From an uncultured Mycoplasmatota bacterium (lineage in GTDB: Bacteria; Bacillota_I; Bacilli_A; RF39; UBA660), in contig CAMYRF010000068.1 in assembly GCA_947296775.1 (NCBI GenBank), positions 1 to 5,980 of the forward strand: a stretch of DNA of 5,980 nucleotides. Reading direction: 5' to 3'. Below the pieces are notes generated by a model. It ran no database searches, had not been told where the DNA came from, and was given only the letters and a program-made list of their open reading frames with translations. Positions 5,788-5,980 of the stretch are shown here, piece by piece. Every line of letters starts with the position of its first letter. Positions within the stretch are counted from its first letter, which is position 1. A program made the translations under genes and the position numbers.

Positions 5788-5961
5788 ATGGCAAAAAAAG
5801 TAACAAGTAAAAAGAATTTACACGGTAATCGCCGTTCACACGCTCTTAATGCGACTCCTCATGCATTTAAACTTAACTTACAAACAATAACAATTAATGG
5901 TAAAAAAGTAAGAATGACTGCAAGAGAAATTAGATCTTTAAAAAAAATAATGTCTAAATAA
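5788..5961 (+). CDS. rpmB: 50S ribosomal protein L28
   Basis: This 57-residue basic protein of the large ribosomal subunit was found by translating from the ATG after a perfect AAGGAGG (5775-5781, 6-base spacing). The L28 core is clear: GNRRSHALNATPHAFKLNLQ (13-32), matching the family's NNRSHAxNxTKRxWxxNLQ, then the beta hairpin TITINGKKVRMTAREIRSLKK, equivalent to the (V)NGKxKKVxVSARxLKS segment. L28 binds 23S rRNA near the exit-site side of the 50S subunit. The N-terminus is short (MAKKVTSKKN) and lacks the Cys and TGK of many bacterial L28 proteins, so this is a cysteine-free, zinc-independent form. It has its own promoter and a terminator overlapping the TAA stop, and diverges from dnaE. 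It is slightly shorter than the Bacillus protein (62 residues). Confidence 0.95.
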   Translation: MAKKVTSKKNLHGNRRSHALNATPHAFKLNLQTITINGKKVRMTAREIRSLKKIMSK

Positions 5962-5980
5962 CATCTAAATATAGATGTTT
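5960..5980 (+). terminator. Intrinsic terminator of rpmB, cut by the window edge
   Basis: AACATCTA (5960-5967) and TAGATGTT (5972-5979) form a perfect 8-bp stem with an AATA loop. The T tract begins (TTT, 5978-5980) but runs off the right edge. The stem begins inside the rpmB TAA stop codon (5959-5961). Confidence 0.65.

Overview
The window is very AT-rich chromosomal DNA with strong AGGAGG-type Shine-Dalgarno sites, low-GC Gram-positive gene families and a small acid-soluble spore protein (SspI). I infer a spore-forming Firmicute of class Bacilli, probably an uncultured, host-associated AT-rich lineage near Erysipelotrichales, Turicibacter or RF39. The species cannot be named from the sequence. 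Gene density is high, untranslated regions are short, and stop codons sit inside terminator hairpins.

Layout, left to right. Positions 1-135 (minus) hold the 5' end of a secreted or surface protein gene whose signal-peptide region is broken by an in-frame TAG. It has its own promoter (191-219). Next is a monocistronic lemA gene (minus, 274-825) with its terminator. It diverges from sspI (plus, 937-1143), which carries a candidate forespore sigma-G promoter. sspI converges on a two-gene membrane-protein operon read on the minus strand: a zinc-ribbon/TM2 protein (1526-1852), then a DUF2752 protein (1155-1523). A single perfect hairpin at 1138-1160 contains the stop codons of both sspI and the DUF2752 gene.

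Further right, the minus strand carries dnaE (2741-5632), a compact replicative DNA polymerase III alpha subunit, followed after about 50 bases by a gene for an orphan single-span membrane-anchored protein (1929-2687). That pair ends at a good intrinsic terminator. dnaE diverges from rpmB (plus, 5788-5961; ribosomal protein L28), whose promoter and terminator are both visible. The 155-base dnaE/rpmB gap holds back-to-back promoters.

The genes do not form one pathway: replication, translation, spore chromatin and envelope functions sit side by side. I found no mobile element, CRISPR array, tRNA/rRNA gene, phage gene or defence system, and no convincing new multi-gene system. The points most worth a second look are the TAG in the signal-peptide gene, three start codons better placed by their ribosome binding sites than by the longest reading frame, the degenerate PHP domain of DnaE, and the consistent placing of stop codons inside terminator stems.
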